A stretch of 64,000 nucleotides of DNA from Pseudomonas sp. AL03 (GTDB lineage Bacteria > Pseudomonadota > Gammaproteobacteria > Pseudomonadales > Pseudomonadaceae): assembly GCF_029960815.1 (NCBI RefSeq), contig NZ_JASBRE010000006.1:62001-126000 (forward strand), in the 5' to 3' direction. A program made the position numbers and the translations under genes. Below, one piece after another: positions 44,457 to 53,860 of this stretch (its first letter is position 1; every line of letters starts with the position of its first letter). The notes beneath the pieces were generated by a model. The model did no database searches and was not told the origin of the DNA. It was given only the letters and a program-made list of their open reading frames with translations.

Positions 44457-45731
44457 TCAGTCCATCGTGCCGTAACGCTTCATCGCCTCGATCGCCAACC
44501 CACTACCGATGCTACCGAAGATGTTCCCTTCCACATGCCGCGCATTCGGCAACATCGCCGAGACGCTGTTGCGCAGTGCCGGAATGCCGCTCGAACCACC
44601 GGTGAAAAACACCGTGTCCACCTGATCAACGCGTACGTTAGCGTCGTTCAGCATTTGCGTGACGCTGTTGCGCACGCGCTCCAGCAGGTTGTCGATGGCC
44701 GATTCGAACAGTGCCCGGCTCAACTCCACGCTCAAACCCGGTTCGATGCGGTCCAGCGGCACATGGCGGCTGTCGGCGTGGGTCAGCTGGATCTTGGTTT
44801 CTTCCACTTCCATGGCCAGCCAGTGGCCGGCGCGCTGGTCGATCAGCTTGAACAGGCGATCGATGCCGCCGGTGTCTTCGATGTCGTAGCGCATGCTGCC
44901 CAGCGACAGGGTCGACTTTTGCGAGTACACCGAGTTGATGGTGTGCCAGGTCGCCAGGTTCATGTGGTGGCTGGTCGGCATGTACGCGCCGCTCTTCATC
45001 CGGCTGCCGTAGCCGAACAGCGGCATCAGGCCTTGCAGGCTCAGCTGCTTGTCGAAATCGGTCCCGCCAATGTGCACGCCACCGGTGGCGAGGATGTCAT
45101 CGTGGCGGTTGTCGAGGGTACGGCGTTCAGGGGACAGGCGCACCAGCGAGAAGTCGGACGTACCACCGCCGATGTCGACGATCAGTACCAGCTCTTCTTT
45201 TTCGATGGTCGACTCATAGTCGAATGCGGCCGCAATCGGTTCGTACTGGAACGAAACGTCCTTGAAGCCGATGGCACGGGCCACGTCCACCAGGGTGTTT
45301 TCGGCTTCCTGGTCGGCCAGTTCGTCGTCGTCGACGAAGAACACCGGGCGACCCAGCACCACTTCCTCGAATTCGCGGCCAGCGGCGGTTTCGGCGCGCT
45401 TCTTCAACTGACCGATAAACAACCCGAGCAGGTCCTTGAACGGCATCGCGGTGCCGAGGACGCTGGTGTCGTGCTTGATCAGCTTGGAACCCAGCAGGCT
45501 CTTGAGCGAGCGCATCAACCGGCCTTCATAGCCTTCCAGGTACTCGTGCAGCGCCAGGCGGCCGTACACCGGGCGGCGTTCTTCCATATTGAAGAAGACC
45601 ACCGAAGGCAGGGTGATCTTGTCGTCCTCCAGCGCGATCAGCGTTTCCATGCCGGGGCGCAGCCAGCCGACGGTGGAGTTGGACGTGCCGAAGTCGATAC
45701 CACAGGCACGGGCTGGAGATGCGTTTTTCAT
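44457..45731 (-). CDS. Hsp70-family protein, YegD-like
   Basis: 424 residues. It has the actin/Hsp70 ATPase core: phosphate-1 'GIDFGTSNSTVGW' (10-22), 'VFFVDDDE', phosphate-2 'LIVDIGGGTSDFSLV' and adenosine motif 'FFTGGSSGIPALR'. The substrate-binding domain of DnaK is absent, as in E. coli YegD. A chaperone-like role is inferred from the fold. It is divergent from cbpA-cbpM, giving a small chaperone-gene neighbourhood. Confidence 0.9.
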   Translation of the reverse strand: MKNASPARACGIDFGTSNSTVGWLRPGMETLIALEDDKITLPSVVFFNMEERRPVYGRLALHEYLEGYEGRLMRSLKSLLGSKLIKHDTSVLGTAMPFKDLLGLFIGQLKKRAETAAGREFEEVVLGRPVFFVDDDELADQEAENTLVDVARAIGFKDVSFQYEPIAAAFDYESTIEKEELVLIVDIGGGTSDFSLVRLSPERRTLDNRHDDILATGGVHIGGTDFDKQLSLQGLMPLFGYGSRMKSGAYMPTSHHMNLATWHTINSVYSQKSTLSLGSMRYDIEDTGGIDRLFKLIDQRAGHWLAMEVEETKIQLTHADSRHVPLDRIEPGLSVELSRALFESAIDNLLERVRNSVTQMLNDANVRVDQVDTVFFTGGSSGIPALRNSVSAMLPNARHVEGNIFGSIGSGLAIEAMKRYGTMD

Positions 45732-46028
45732 GTCTTTCGAGTTCCGGTTAAAAAACGGCCGCGCAGTGTATGTCAGTGCGGCGCAGATTCGAAGGCCGAC
45801 TATCCGCTAAATCTCAGCTATTAGCGCCTTGAAAGACTATCCTTCGCCCCAAACTTGTCTGCATTGGGCCTGGCAGCCACAGGACGGTCGCAAGAACCGC
45901 CCACCGCTGCCGATAAACTTCTGATGCGCTGCCCGGTCTCAAGCTTGAGATCGGTCAACCTGGCGGCGGGCAATGAGCGCATGCTGCCAGTGGTGGCGTG
46001 ATTTTGATAACGGATGGTGATTCCCGCG
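45732..46028. other. Divergent gap between the YegD-like gene and cbpA
   Basis: 297 bases with the sigma-32 type promoter described separately, and a leader of about 165 bases in front of cbpA that contains several short GC hairpins. No gene is seen. Confidence 0.6.
45828..45855 (+). promoter_or_regulatory. Heat-shock (sigma-32) type promoter upstream of cbpA
   Basis: CTTGAAA (45828-45834), a 12-base spacer, then CCCCAAACT (45847-45855). This matches the CTTGAAA-N11-16-CCCCATNT consensus well and lies about 165 bases before the cbpA ATG. Confidence 0.6.
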
Positions 46029-46976
46029 ATGGACTTCAAAGACTATTACAAGATTCTCGGTGTGGAGCCGACCGCGGACGATAAGGCGATCAAGGCCGCC
46101 TATCGCAAGCTGGCGCGCAAATACCACCCCGACGTCAGCAAGGAAAAGGACGCCGAGTCCAAGTTCAAGGACGCTTCGGAAGCCTATGAAGCATTGAAAA
46201 ACGCCGACAAGCGCGCCGAATACGACGACTTGCGCAAATACGGCCAGCACGGCCAACCGTTTCAGGGCCCGCCGGGTTGGCAGGGGCGTGGTGCAGGCGG
46301 TTTCGGTGGTGGTCAGGACACGGGCGATTTTTCGGACTTCTTCAGTTCGATCTTCGGCAACCGTGGCCCTGGTTTTGGTGGTGGACAGTCGGGCCGTAGC
46401 GCTGGACGACGAGGGCAAGACGTGGAAATGGAACTCGGGACTTTTCTGGAAGAAACCCTCTCGAACGAATCGAAGAAGGTCACCTTCCAGGTGCCGCAGT
46501 ACAACGCTGCCGGCCAACACGTCAGCAACACCAGCAAAAGCCTGAACGTGAAAATCCCGGCCGGCGTGTCCGACGGCGAACGCATCCGCCTCAAGGGCCA
46601 GGGTGCACCGGGTGTTGGTGGCGGGGCCAATGGCGACCTGTTCCTGATCATTCGCTTTGCGCCGCACCCCAAGTTCGACGTCGAAGGCGAAAACCTGATC
46701 ATTACCTTGCCGTTGGCTCCGTGGGAATTGGCGTTGGGCGCCGAAGTTGCAGTGCCGACACTTACGGGCAAGATCAACCTCAAGGTTCCGGCCGGCAGTC
46801 AGAATGGCCAACGCATGCGTGCCAAGGGCCATGGATTGCTGAACAAGGCCGGTCATCGCGGTTATTTGTTTGTACAGCTCAAGGCCGTCATGCCCAAAGC
46901 CCCGGACGATGAGGTCAAGGCGTTGTGGCAGGAGCTGGCCAAAAAAGCGGCTTTCAACCCGAGAGAACACTTCTGA
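46029..46976 (+). CDS. cbpA: Curved DNA-binding protein CbpA, DnaJ-type co-chaperone
   Basis: 315 residues from the ATG at 46029 ([18 protein letters not shown]). J-domain 1-70 with HPD at 33-35, a Gly/Phe-rich linker (about 78-125), then the two beta-domains of the type II DnaJ C-terminus ('[21 protein letters not shown]', '[20 protein letters not shown]'). No zinc-finger cysteines, as expected for CbpA. It stimulates DnaK and binds curved DNA. cbpM follows 23 bases later. Confidence 0.95.
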   Translation: MDFKDYYKILGVEPTADDKAIKAAYRKLARKYHPDVSKEKDAESKFKDASEAYEALKNADKRAEYDDLRKYGQHGQPFQGPPGWQGRGAGGFGGGQDTGDFSDFFSSIFGNRGPGFGGGQSGRSAGRRGQDVEMELGTFLEETLSNESKKVTFQVPQYNAAGQHVSNTSKSLNVKIPAGVSDGERIRLKGQGAPGVGGGANGDLFLIIRFAPHPKFDVEGENLIITLPLAPWELALGAEVAVPTLTGKINLKVPAGSQNGQRMRAKGHGLLNKAGHRGYLFVQLKAVMPKAPDDEVKALWQELAKKAAFNPREHF

Positions 46977-46999
46977 TCCCAGAGACGGAGTAGCCCATC

Positions 47000-47308
47000 A
47001 TGAGCAACCCCCTGATCGTTCAACTGGACATGGCAGAATTCTGTGAGGCGACCGACCTGTCGGACGTCTACGTGATCGAAATCGTCGAACACGGCATCCT
47101 CGAACCTCAGGGCAACCAGCCCAAGGATTGGCGTTTCAACGATTATGAGCTGGCACTGGCCAAGCGCGCCGCCAAGCTGCGTCGCGAACTGGAACTGGAG
47201 TGGGAAGGCGTCGCCCTGGCGCTGGACCTGCTTGAGGAAGTCCAGCAACTGCGGGCCGAGAACCGCATGCTCAAGCAGCGGCTGGGGCGGTTGGTGGTGG
47301 ACCTGTAG
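47000..47308 (+). CDS. cbpM: CbpA modulator CbpM
   Basis: 102-residue MerR-like helical protein that binds the CbpA J-domain and blocks its interaction with DnaK. N-terminal winged-helix-like part ('LDMAEFCEATDLSDVYVIEIVEHGILEP') and a C-terminal Leu-rich coiled coil ('LLEEVQQLRAENRMLKQRLGRL'). Same operon as cbpA, preceded by GACGGAG. Confidence 0.93.
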   Translation: MSNPLIVQLDMAEFCEATDLSDVYVIEIVEHGILEPQGNQPKDWRFNDYELALAKRAAKLRRELELEWEGVALALDLLEEVQQLRAENRMLKQRLGRLVVDL

Positions 47309-47319
47309 GGGCTTTGATT

Positions 47320-48447
47320 TCAGATCTTGCGTGGCAACACCACGGTAAACAGCGTGCCGTCAGCCTCACTGGAACTGACCTCGATCGTCCCGCCATGGGC
47401 GTTGACCACTTCCTTGATGATAAACAACCCCAGACCAAGGCTGGTCGTCGGTTGGCCAAGCTGCTCGTCGGCGCTGCGCACCAGCGGATCGAAGATCGTG
47501 CCGATAGCTTCCTCGGGAATCGGCGTTCCGTAGTTATGCACCGTGAGGCGAACCGCGTCGGGTTCGCCCGTCAGGCTCAGTGTCACATCGCGCTTGTTCA
47601 TACCATGCTGTAGCGCATTGCCGATCAGATTCTGCAACAGTTGATCAAGCCGTCCGGCATCCCAGACGCCTCGGGTATCTCCCTGCACGTTCACTGTCGG
47701 ATCGCACTCCGGGTTGCCGGCGCACGCTTCAGCTATCGCGGCATGCGCCGCATCGGCCAGGTCCATGGGCGCCGGTTCAATTGGCAGGCTCTTGCCCAGG
47801 CGACTGCGCACAAGCTCCAGCAAATCGCTGACCATCACCGCCATGTGCCGCGCACCGCGCTTGACATTGATCGCGCAGGTCAGCGCATCGCCTTCGAGCG
47901 GCGCTTTGCGCAGCAGCAACTCTGTGGACATGCTGATCGCTTGCAGCGGCGCGCGCAGATCGTGGCCCAGGATGGCCAGGAAAATATCCCGTGAGCGATT
48001 GACTTGTTCGGCATAGGCCGCCGTTGATTCGGCGAGGGCTTCATCAATCGCTTCGTTGAAACGGATCATGTCCTGGAAGTACGTCAGGTTCGGCGAGTCC
48101 AGGCTGTTGACCCACAGACGAATCACACAAGCCCGCAGGTGGCGGAATTCGCTGGTCATCTGCACCAGGTCGAAGCCCACGGTATGCCGCAGCTCGCCAT
48201 GGCTCGCGCTGGCCTCATCCAGACTCGGGGTTTTTTCCAGGCCTTCACCCTTGGCCTTGGCGAGCTGTTCGCTGGCGGTTTGCGAGGTGCTCATGTCCCG
48301 CGCGGCGGCCAACAGAATCGCCTTGGCATGATCGCGCAAGGCGGCTTGATCCATATTCTCGGCCGCTGGGGTGATCGTTCTGGCGAACTGCTCCCATTCA
48401 TCGACGATACGATCTACATGTTGCCTGATGAATTCGGGTAAGCGCAT
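47320..48447 (-). CDS. Sensor histidine kinase, cytoplasmic, orphan
   Basis: 375 residues from the ATG at 48447 (MRLPEFIRQHVDRIV); an alternative ATG is 18 bases upstream. No membrane helix. The N-terminal about 140 residues are helical and resemble the RsbRD-type sensory domain. HisKA follows with the phosphoacceptor in 'LAILGHDLRAPLQAIS', then HATPase with N-box 'LLQNLIGNALQHG', G1-like 'GTIFDPLVR' and G2 'GLGLFIIKEVV'. No response regulator is adjacent. The DHp motif 'GHDLRAPL' is normal, so it is likely active. Confidence 0.9.
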   Translation of the reverse strand: MRLPEFIRQHVDRIVDEWEQFARTITPAAENMDQAALRDHAKAILLAAARDMSTSQTASEQLAKAKGEGLEKTPSLDEASASHGELRHTVGFDLVQMTSEFRHLRACVIRLWVNSLDSPNLTYFQDMIRFNEAIDEALAESTAAYAEQVNRSRDIFLAILGHDLRAPLQAISMSTELLLRKAPLEGDALTCAINVKRGARHMAVMVSDLLELVRSRLGKSLPIEPAPMDLADAAHAAIAEACAGNPECDPTVNVQGDTRGVWDAGRLDQLLQNLIGNALQHGMNKRDVTLSLTGEPDAVRLTVHNYGTPIPEEAIGTIFDPLVRSADEQLGQPTTSLGLGLFIIKEVVNAHGGTIEVSSSEADGTLFTVVLPRKI

Positions 48448-48696
48448 GACCGGGTTCCTGGGCATTTTGGAGGCTAGACGTGTCGCATAGTAGCGTCTTT
48501 GGGGCGGAAAAAAACTACCGCTGACGCAAAGGCATACCCAAGGTTTTCAGGGGCTGTATATATGTATTGTTAGTACTTTGATTTTCGAAAGAGAGGCGCC
48601 TGTTCAGATGTTTAACCAACAGATATTTAGTCTTTTGTTTTTTGAGCGTGTGCATAGTCTAGTGGGTCTCAAAATTAATTTTAAGGTTGTTGAGCC
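48448..48696. other. AT-rich upstream region of the NEL gene
   Basis: 249 bases whose right half (48540-48690) is clearly richer in A and T than the flanks and contains TATATATGTATTG and other -10-like sequences. Short frames here look non-coding. Confidence 0.5.
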
Positions 48697-51600
48697 ATGT
48701 CTGATTTGCAAGGAGGCCAGAGGCCTGAATCTTCATCTGTTTCAAGTGCGGGGGATAAAGGTGTTCATTATCAACGAGTGATGCAGGTCATTCCCCAGGC
48801 CATACGTAACGCCTCGCCGACACGACTCAAATCGCTCATGAATCTCAAGGCAGATATACCCGAGTGGTACATGAGCGCGCGGGATATTGACCGTGATTAT
48901 CTAAAGGAACTGCTAAAAGACCGTTGGCGTTTGCAGGGTGAGCTGGATCAGGTCCTGAATGATCTACAGCACGATATCAATGCCTTTGCCCAGCCTCTGC
49001 TCAGGTCCGCATTGAAATCAAACGTCGACATTGACGAAGACCCGAATACCCTTTCGCTGCATCTGAATGTACCGAGCAAAATTATTTTTGATATCGATAC
49101 CGGTGCCAGTGTTATCAGGCGTTCGTCGTTGCTTGTGGCAGCGCTGCACAATTTCGATGAGGCAGAGACCAAGGAAGGGGCTTTTCGAAGCGATTCGGGT
49201 GTTTACCGCGAAGATTCGCGCGGGGTACTTGTACAGGACAACGCCATAACGCCGCAAAAGTTTGCGTCGCTGTGTCGCACCCTGGACATCGGCGCGCACT
49301 ATCAAACCCATATTAAAGCGCGACTGCGGCCGCAGGACCCCAATGCCAGGCGCGTACTCCAGGAACGCTCAATCGCCAGTGAAAAAGCGGCCTTCAAGTT
49401 ATCTGCCCTCGTTTCCCATTTAAAAGGTGATCTCAATGCTAGCGCCTATGGTTGCCTTCGCGAAGTTGTGGAGGGTAACCGAACGGTCAAATTATACGGT
49501 CGTCCCCTGCTGAGTCATCGTGTGTCCCTGATGGGTTTCAAGTTGACGGGGATTGTATTGTTCAGTGCCGTGAGCGAACCCTCTGAAATAAAGAAAGCGA
49601 TAGAGGCGCTGACGCCGCAGAGTTTGAAGTTCTGGACTGACTGGTCTCGTCGACTACCTGTTTTGCCGGGACACGTGTATGAGCAATACACATTACTTCA
49701 GTGCTTTTTTGCCAACGGACCTCAAGGCGTCATTGATGAAACTTTGCGTAACGAAGATATTTATCAACAGAGCCGTTTGAGCGGTCCGTTGATTGCCTAC
49801 CTACCCGACGATCCGAACCATCCGCTGAAAGAGTACGCTTCGTTGGCGGACTTTATGACGACGCTGATCAGCCAGCTGCGCACTTCGGACTACCAGGCGT
49901 TTTTCAGCCGGTTCGTGGAGCAGAAGGACAAGGGGCGATTTTTCGCTCGGGTCAACGAGCGTCTCAGGACCTTCACCTGGCAGCAACGTGAGCCTTTGGA
50001 CATGGGGCCATGGTGGCGGGAAACTGCGATCGAAAACCCCAACGCAGAGCCCATCACCAACCTCATTGCCGACGAACTGTGGGGTACGTTGTTCCGGCAG
50101 CGGCGGGACAAGGCAATAGCCGACGCCCGGCTGATTGCAGTGCCGACCGGCGACGAAGACGCAGCAGCGCGCTGGAAGCGCTTGACCAGCGTTCTGGATA
50201 TCGCCTGGAACATCTTCAACTTTGCCGCGATGCTGGTGCCCGGTTTCGGCGAAGCGATGCTGGGCATCATGGTCGGGCAAATGCTTGTGGAGCTGGCCGA
50301 GGGCATCGAGGACTGGAGCAATGGCGACAAGGAGCAAGCATCGGCCTACATCAATGGCGTATTGATCAACTTCGCCCAGCTGGCGTTGATGGGTACTGGG
50401 CATGTGTTACCGGCGAAAGTCATGCCGATCAAAACATCTTCTTTCGTCGATCAGCTTAAGCCCGTGCAAATCAACGGTAAGGAACGGCTCTGGCATCCGG
50501 ACCTGACGGCTTACGAACATCCCGCGATATTGCCGCAAACAGCTCAGGCGAACGATTCGGGTATTTATCGTCATCAAGGTCAGGATTTGCTGCCGCTGGA
50601 TGGCAAAAATTATGCAATGACCCAAGACGCTGACACCGGGCAATATCGCTTGCGACATCCAACCCGGCCCGGGGCTTATCAGCCAGTAGTTGAACAGAAT
50701 GGCGCGGGGGCCTGGAAAACCGAGTTCGACCAACCGCTCGCCTGGGACAAAACACGCTTGATGCGCCGACTGGGGGCTTCAGCACGGGATTGGCCGGATG
50801 AGACGCTGGAGCAAATCCTGACCGTGGCTGGCGTTTCGGAGGAGGCCTTGCGACGGTTGCATGTCGAGCTCGACGCGCCGCCGGTCATGCTGGCCGATAC
50901 GCTCAAACGTTACAGGCTGTATGCCGAAGCAGGTGAGGTGGGTCAGCAAATACTGGCCAATCAGGTGCCCGAGGCGTTGATGAGAGAAATAACGAGCCTG
51001 ATGACCGATTTGCCTCGCTGGCCAGAGCAGAGGGCCGTGGAGATCTTCGATGGCCCTGAGTTGAAAGGCGCATCGACCGTCGTTGGCAACATTGAGGCAG
51101 CGAGCGCGGACCGCATCAAGCTGACCCGTGCCGAGTTCCGCTCCGGTCAGTTGCCCCAGCGCACCCTCGAAAGCCTGGGTGAACAGGAAATCCATGATCT
51201 GCTTGGCCAATCAATACCCAGTTCTAAAGAGGTGCGCGTCCAGGCATTGAAGGAAAGGCTGGCAAGCGAGGCTACGAAAAAACGCAAGCGACTGTTCGAA
51301 TCCTTGTACAAGCAGCACGACGTCGCCGAAGGGGCGCTGGTGCATGTGTTGACCGATGCCTATCCAGAACTACCAAACGCTGCCGCTGCAAAACTGATGC
51401 TGGAGGCGACTCCGGCCGACCTTAAACATCTGACAGAGAAACAGACCCTTCCCTTGCGCTTGCGCGAACAGGCACGCCAGGCTCGACAACGTGTGCGCGT
51501 GAGTCGCGCCTATGAGGGGCTGTATCTGGAAGATTTGGAGAACAACGACACGCGACGGTTGCAACTGGCGTCGTTGGCCACCCTACCGGGCTGGTCCAAC

Positions 51601-53799
51601 GATGTACGCATCGAAATTCGTGAGTTCTCCTTCAGCGGCAAGCTTAACGCCAGTGTCGGTCCCGAGAATGCACCCATCCGCAAAGTGTTGATTCTTGAGG
51701 ATGAAGGCGGCTATCAGGCACGTGATGAGAAGAGTCAACATTTGCACGGTATCGATGATTTTTTTGCTTCTCTGCTGCATGCGTTGCCGGACACCGAGCG
51801 TACAGCGCTGGGGTATGACATTTTCGAAGGCGAGCGGCTCAGGCTTGACCTGCAGCGCTCGCCGCTTGATCGCGAGCGATTCGAGTCGGCCTTGAATGAT
51901 TACCCGGTGCGTAAACCTGCTTATGACCCTGAAACGATGCGTCTGCGTGGCGGCATGCAAGGCTATCGCCAGATCGCCAATGAAGCCTTGTTGAAACGAC
52001 GGGTTCAAGCGCTCTATCCGGGATTTTCCGACGAACAAATCACTTCCTTGCTCGAAGAGTTCGCCGACGCGGCCCCTTTGCGTGTCAGTGCCCTGGAAGA
52101 CGAATTCGACCAGTTGAACGCCACGATGCGACACTGGCTGAACGCTTCGACGGCCTTTTTTCGCTTCAGTCCTGCAGGGATTGCAGAGTGGGATCTGCGC
52201 AACAAACTCTACAAGGCGATCAGGCAATGCTGGCAAAGGACCGGGCCCTCGGGTGTCGACGCTCCAGGCATCGTCCGCCCGCAGCACCTTGATCTGACGG
52301 GTTTGCCAATGGGCCGACACCTTGAGAGTTTTCCCAGGTTGACTGCCAATTTTGATCACGTTACGAGCCTGAGCATGCATGAAACCGGTTTGCTCAGCAG
52401 CCAGGAGCCGTTTCTCGAGCCTTTGCGCGGGCTTCGCTTTCTGGACTTGGGCGATAACCTGTTGAACCGCTTGCCACCGGTCATAGGCGACATGCGCTAC
52501 CTCGATAATCTGGCGCTGGGTAACAATCAAATCGTGCTGACTCAGCAGGCGGTGGCGCACTTGAGAGGATTGACCCGACTCAGGGCACTGGGATTACGAG
52601 GAAATCCGTTAAGGCTCGCGCCTGACATCAGCCAGATGCCCAATCTGGAAATACTCAATCTTGAGCGAACAGACCTGGACCGATGGCCCGTCGGCCTGTT
52701 CGCCATGCCGCGTCCGCGCCACTTCTACTTGAATCTTCAATTCAACCGTTTGATCGACATTCCAGACGTTGCCCCCGGTTCCTTCCGTGCCGAGTTACTG
52801 GCGCGGACCCTCGTCAGTCGCGAACCTGAGTGGATGCCGGCAAGTGTTTTGGAACAGCTGAAACGTTATACGGAATCGGTAGGTCTGGACCCGGAGCGCC
52901 CTTATCCGCCGTTGGGCTTGCTGGACAGCATCAACTGGGGGCAGGGCATGCCTGAATCGTCGTTCAGAAGCAGGCTGATCTTATGGGACGAGATTGAAGA
53001 TGAGTTCGGCTCCGAACCGTTCTTCAACGAGATTGGAAAGCTGACCCAGTCGGCAGACTTCACCGCAGCGGAGTCCTCCTACCGTACCGAATTGACCGCA
53101 AAGGTCTGGCGAATGCTTGAGGCCATGAACGAGAACACGGCGCTGCGCGAAGAGATTTTCACCGAAGCCTCGGCAACGACGGCCTGTTCCGATGGCGGTA
53201 CCCAGCTCTTTAACGCGCTAGGGCTCAGGGTGTTGATTCATGAGGCTTACGCTTTGCAGAACCCGGCACTGGTCGAGGCCCAATTGCTGGAACTGGCCCG
53301 AGGCAAGTCTCGCCTGGATGAATTGGGCGCTATCGCACGCAGCCGTGTGGCCGATCGCTTAGCGAACGGAGAAACCTTCAGGCGTGTCGATGCCAGTGGC
53401 CGCGTCACCGGGACGATCGATGAAGTGGAGGTTCATCTGGCCTACATGACTGATCTGGCGGAGCGTCTGAATTTGCCTTGGCAATCGCGTGGCATGCTCT
53501 TCAGAAACATGGCCGGGGTTACCCAAGAGATGATCGAAGCTGCTGGTGTGAGGGTGCTGGCGCTGGAGGAAGGAGACCTGCTCATAGAGAGAATTCTTGA
53601 GCAGCCTTTCTGGAAGATTTACCTCGAAAACATCTATCGCCAGGCGTTCGACAGCCTGGCGCTTGAGCTGCAGGACGGAGATGAAATGGCCCACTTCAAC
53701 GCGATCAAGGCGCTGGAAAAAACCTTGACGAAGCAGGCTGTAGAGCGTGCAAGGCTGCAAAGGACGGAATTACCGTTCGCGGTGCAGTCCGATCACTGA
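48697..53799 (+). CDS. Giant LRR protein with C-terminal NEL-type E3 ubiquitin ligase domain
   Basis: 1700 residues. The N-terminal region (about 30-560) resembles the DUF6543/dermonecrotic-toxin-like domain found in large Pseudomonas toxins ('IPEWYMSARDIDRDYLKELL'). A hydrophobic stretch lies near 510-570. Leucine-rich repeats occupy about 1195-1365 ('LRFLDLGDNLLNRLPPVIGDM', 'LRALGLRGNPLRLAPD'). The C-terminal about 300 residues resemble the NEL domain of IpaH/SspH effectors, with the catalytic pattern Cys1497-Ser-Asp1499 ('TACSDGGTQLF'). A basic cluster KKRKR at 861-865 looks like a nuclear-localisation signal. ATG at 48697 has only a modest AAGG site. No secretion genes are nearby. The AT-rich upstream DNA suggests acquisition. 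Ends at a strong terminator. Confidence 0.88.
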   Translation: MSDLQGGQRPESSSVSSAGDKGVHYQRVMQVIPQAIRNASPTRLKSLMNLKADIPEWYMSARDIDRDYLKELLKDRWRLQGELDQVLNDLQHDINAFAQPLLRSALKSNVDIDEDPNTLSLHLNVPSKIIFDIDTGASVIRRSSLLVAALHNFDEAETKEGAFRSDSGVYREDSRGVLVQDNAITPQKFASLCRTLDIGAHYQTHIKARLRPQDPNARRVLQERSIASEKAAFKLSALVSHLKGDLNASAYGCLREVVEGNRTVKLYGRPLLSHRVSLMGFKLTGIVLFSAVSEPSEIKKAIEALTPQSLKFWTDWSRRLPVLPGHVYEQYTLLQCFFANGPQGVIDETLRNEDIYQQSRLSGPLIAYLPDDPNHPLKEYASLADFMTTLISQLRTSDYQAFFSRFVEQKDKGRFFARVNERLRTFTWQQREPLDMGPWWRETAIENPNAEPITNLIADELWGTLFRQRRDKAIADARLIAVPTGDEDAAARWKRLTSVLDIAWNIFNFAAMLVPGFGEAMLGIMVGQMLVELAEGIEDWSNGDKEQASAYINGVLINFAQLALMGTGHVLPAKVMPIKTSSFVDQLKPVQINGKERLWHPDLTAYEHPAILPQTAQANDSGIYRHQGQDLLPLDGKNYAMTQDADTGQYRLRHPTRPGAYQPVVEQNGAGAWKTEFDQPLAWDKTRLMRRLGASARDWPDETLEQILTVAGVSEEALRRLHVELDAPPVMLADTLKRYRLYAEAGEVGQQILANQVPEALMREITSLMTDLPRWPEQRAVEIFDGPELKGASTVVGNIEAASADRIKLTRAEFRSGQLPQRTLESLGEQEIHDLLGQSIPSSKEVRVQALKERLASEATKKRKRLFESLYKQHDVAEGALVHVLTDAYPELPNAAAAKLMLEATPADLKHLTEKQTLPLRLREQARQARQRVRVSRAYEGLYLEDLENNDTRRLQLASLATLPGWSNDVRIEIREFSFSGKLNASVGPENAPIRKVLILEDEGGYQARDEKSQHLHGIDDFFASLLHALPDTERTALGYDIFEGERLRLDLQRSPLDRERFESALNDYPVRKPAYDPETMRLRGGMQGYRQIANEALLKRRVQALYPGFSDEQITSLLEEFADAAPLRVSALEDEFDQLNATMRHWLNASTAFFRFSPAGIAEWDLRNKLYKAIRQCWQRTGPSGVDAPGIVRPQHLDLTGLPMGRHLESFPRLTANFDHVTSLSMHETGLLSSQEPFLEPLRGLRFLDLGDNLLNRLPPVIGDMRYLDNLALGNNQIVLTQQAVAHLRGLTRLRALGLRGNPLRLAPDISQMPNLEILNLERTDLDRWPVGLFAMPRPRHFYLNLQFNRLIDIPDVAPGSFRAELLARTLVSREPEWMPASVLEQLKRYTESVGLDPERPYPPLGLLDSINWGQGMPESSFRSRLILWDEIEDEFGSEPFFNEIGKLTQSADFTAAESSYRTELTAKVWRMLEAMNENTALREEIFTEASATTACSDGGTQLFNALGLRVLIHEAYALQNPALVEAQLLELARGKSRLDELGAIARSRVADRLANGETFRRVDASGRVTGTIDEVEVHLAYMTDLAERLNLPWQSRGMLFRNMAGVTQEMIEAAGVRVLALEEGDLLIERILEQPFWKIYLENIYRQAFDSLALELQDGDEMAHFNAIKALEKTLTKQAVERARLQRTELPFAVQSDH

Positions 53800-53813
53800 T
53801 TGATGTTTTGATG

Positions 53814-53848
53814 AGCCCCGAATGCGCTGCCGCATTCGGGGCTTTTTA
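53814..53848 (+). terminator. Terminator after the NEL gene
   Basis: Twelve-bp perfect stem GCCCCGAATGCG/CGCATTCGGGGC with loop CTGC followed by TTTTTATT. It also separates the convergent ureC. Confidence 0.95.
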
Positions 53849-53860
53849 TTGAGAAGACCG

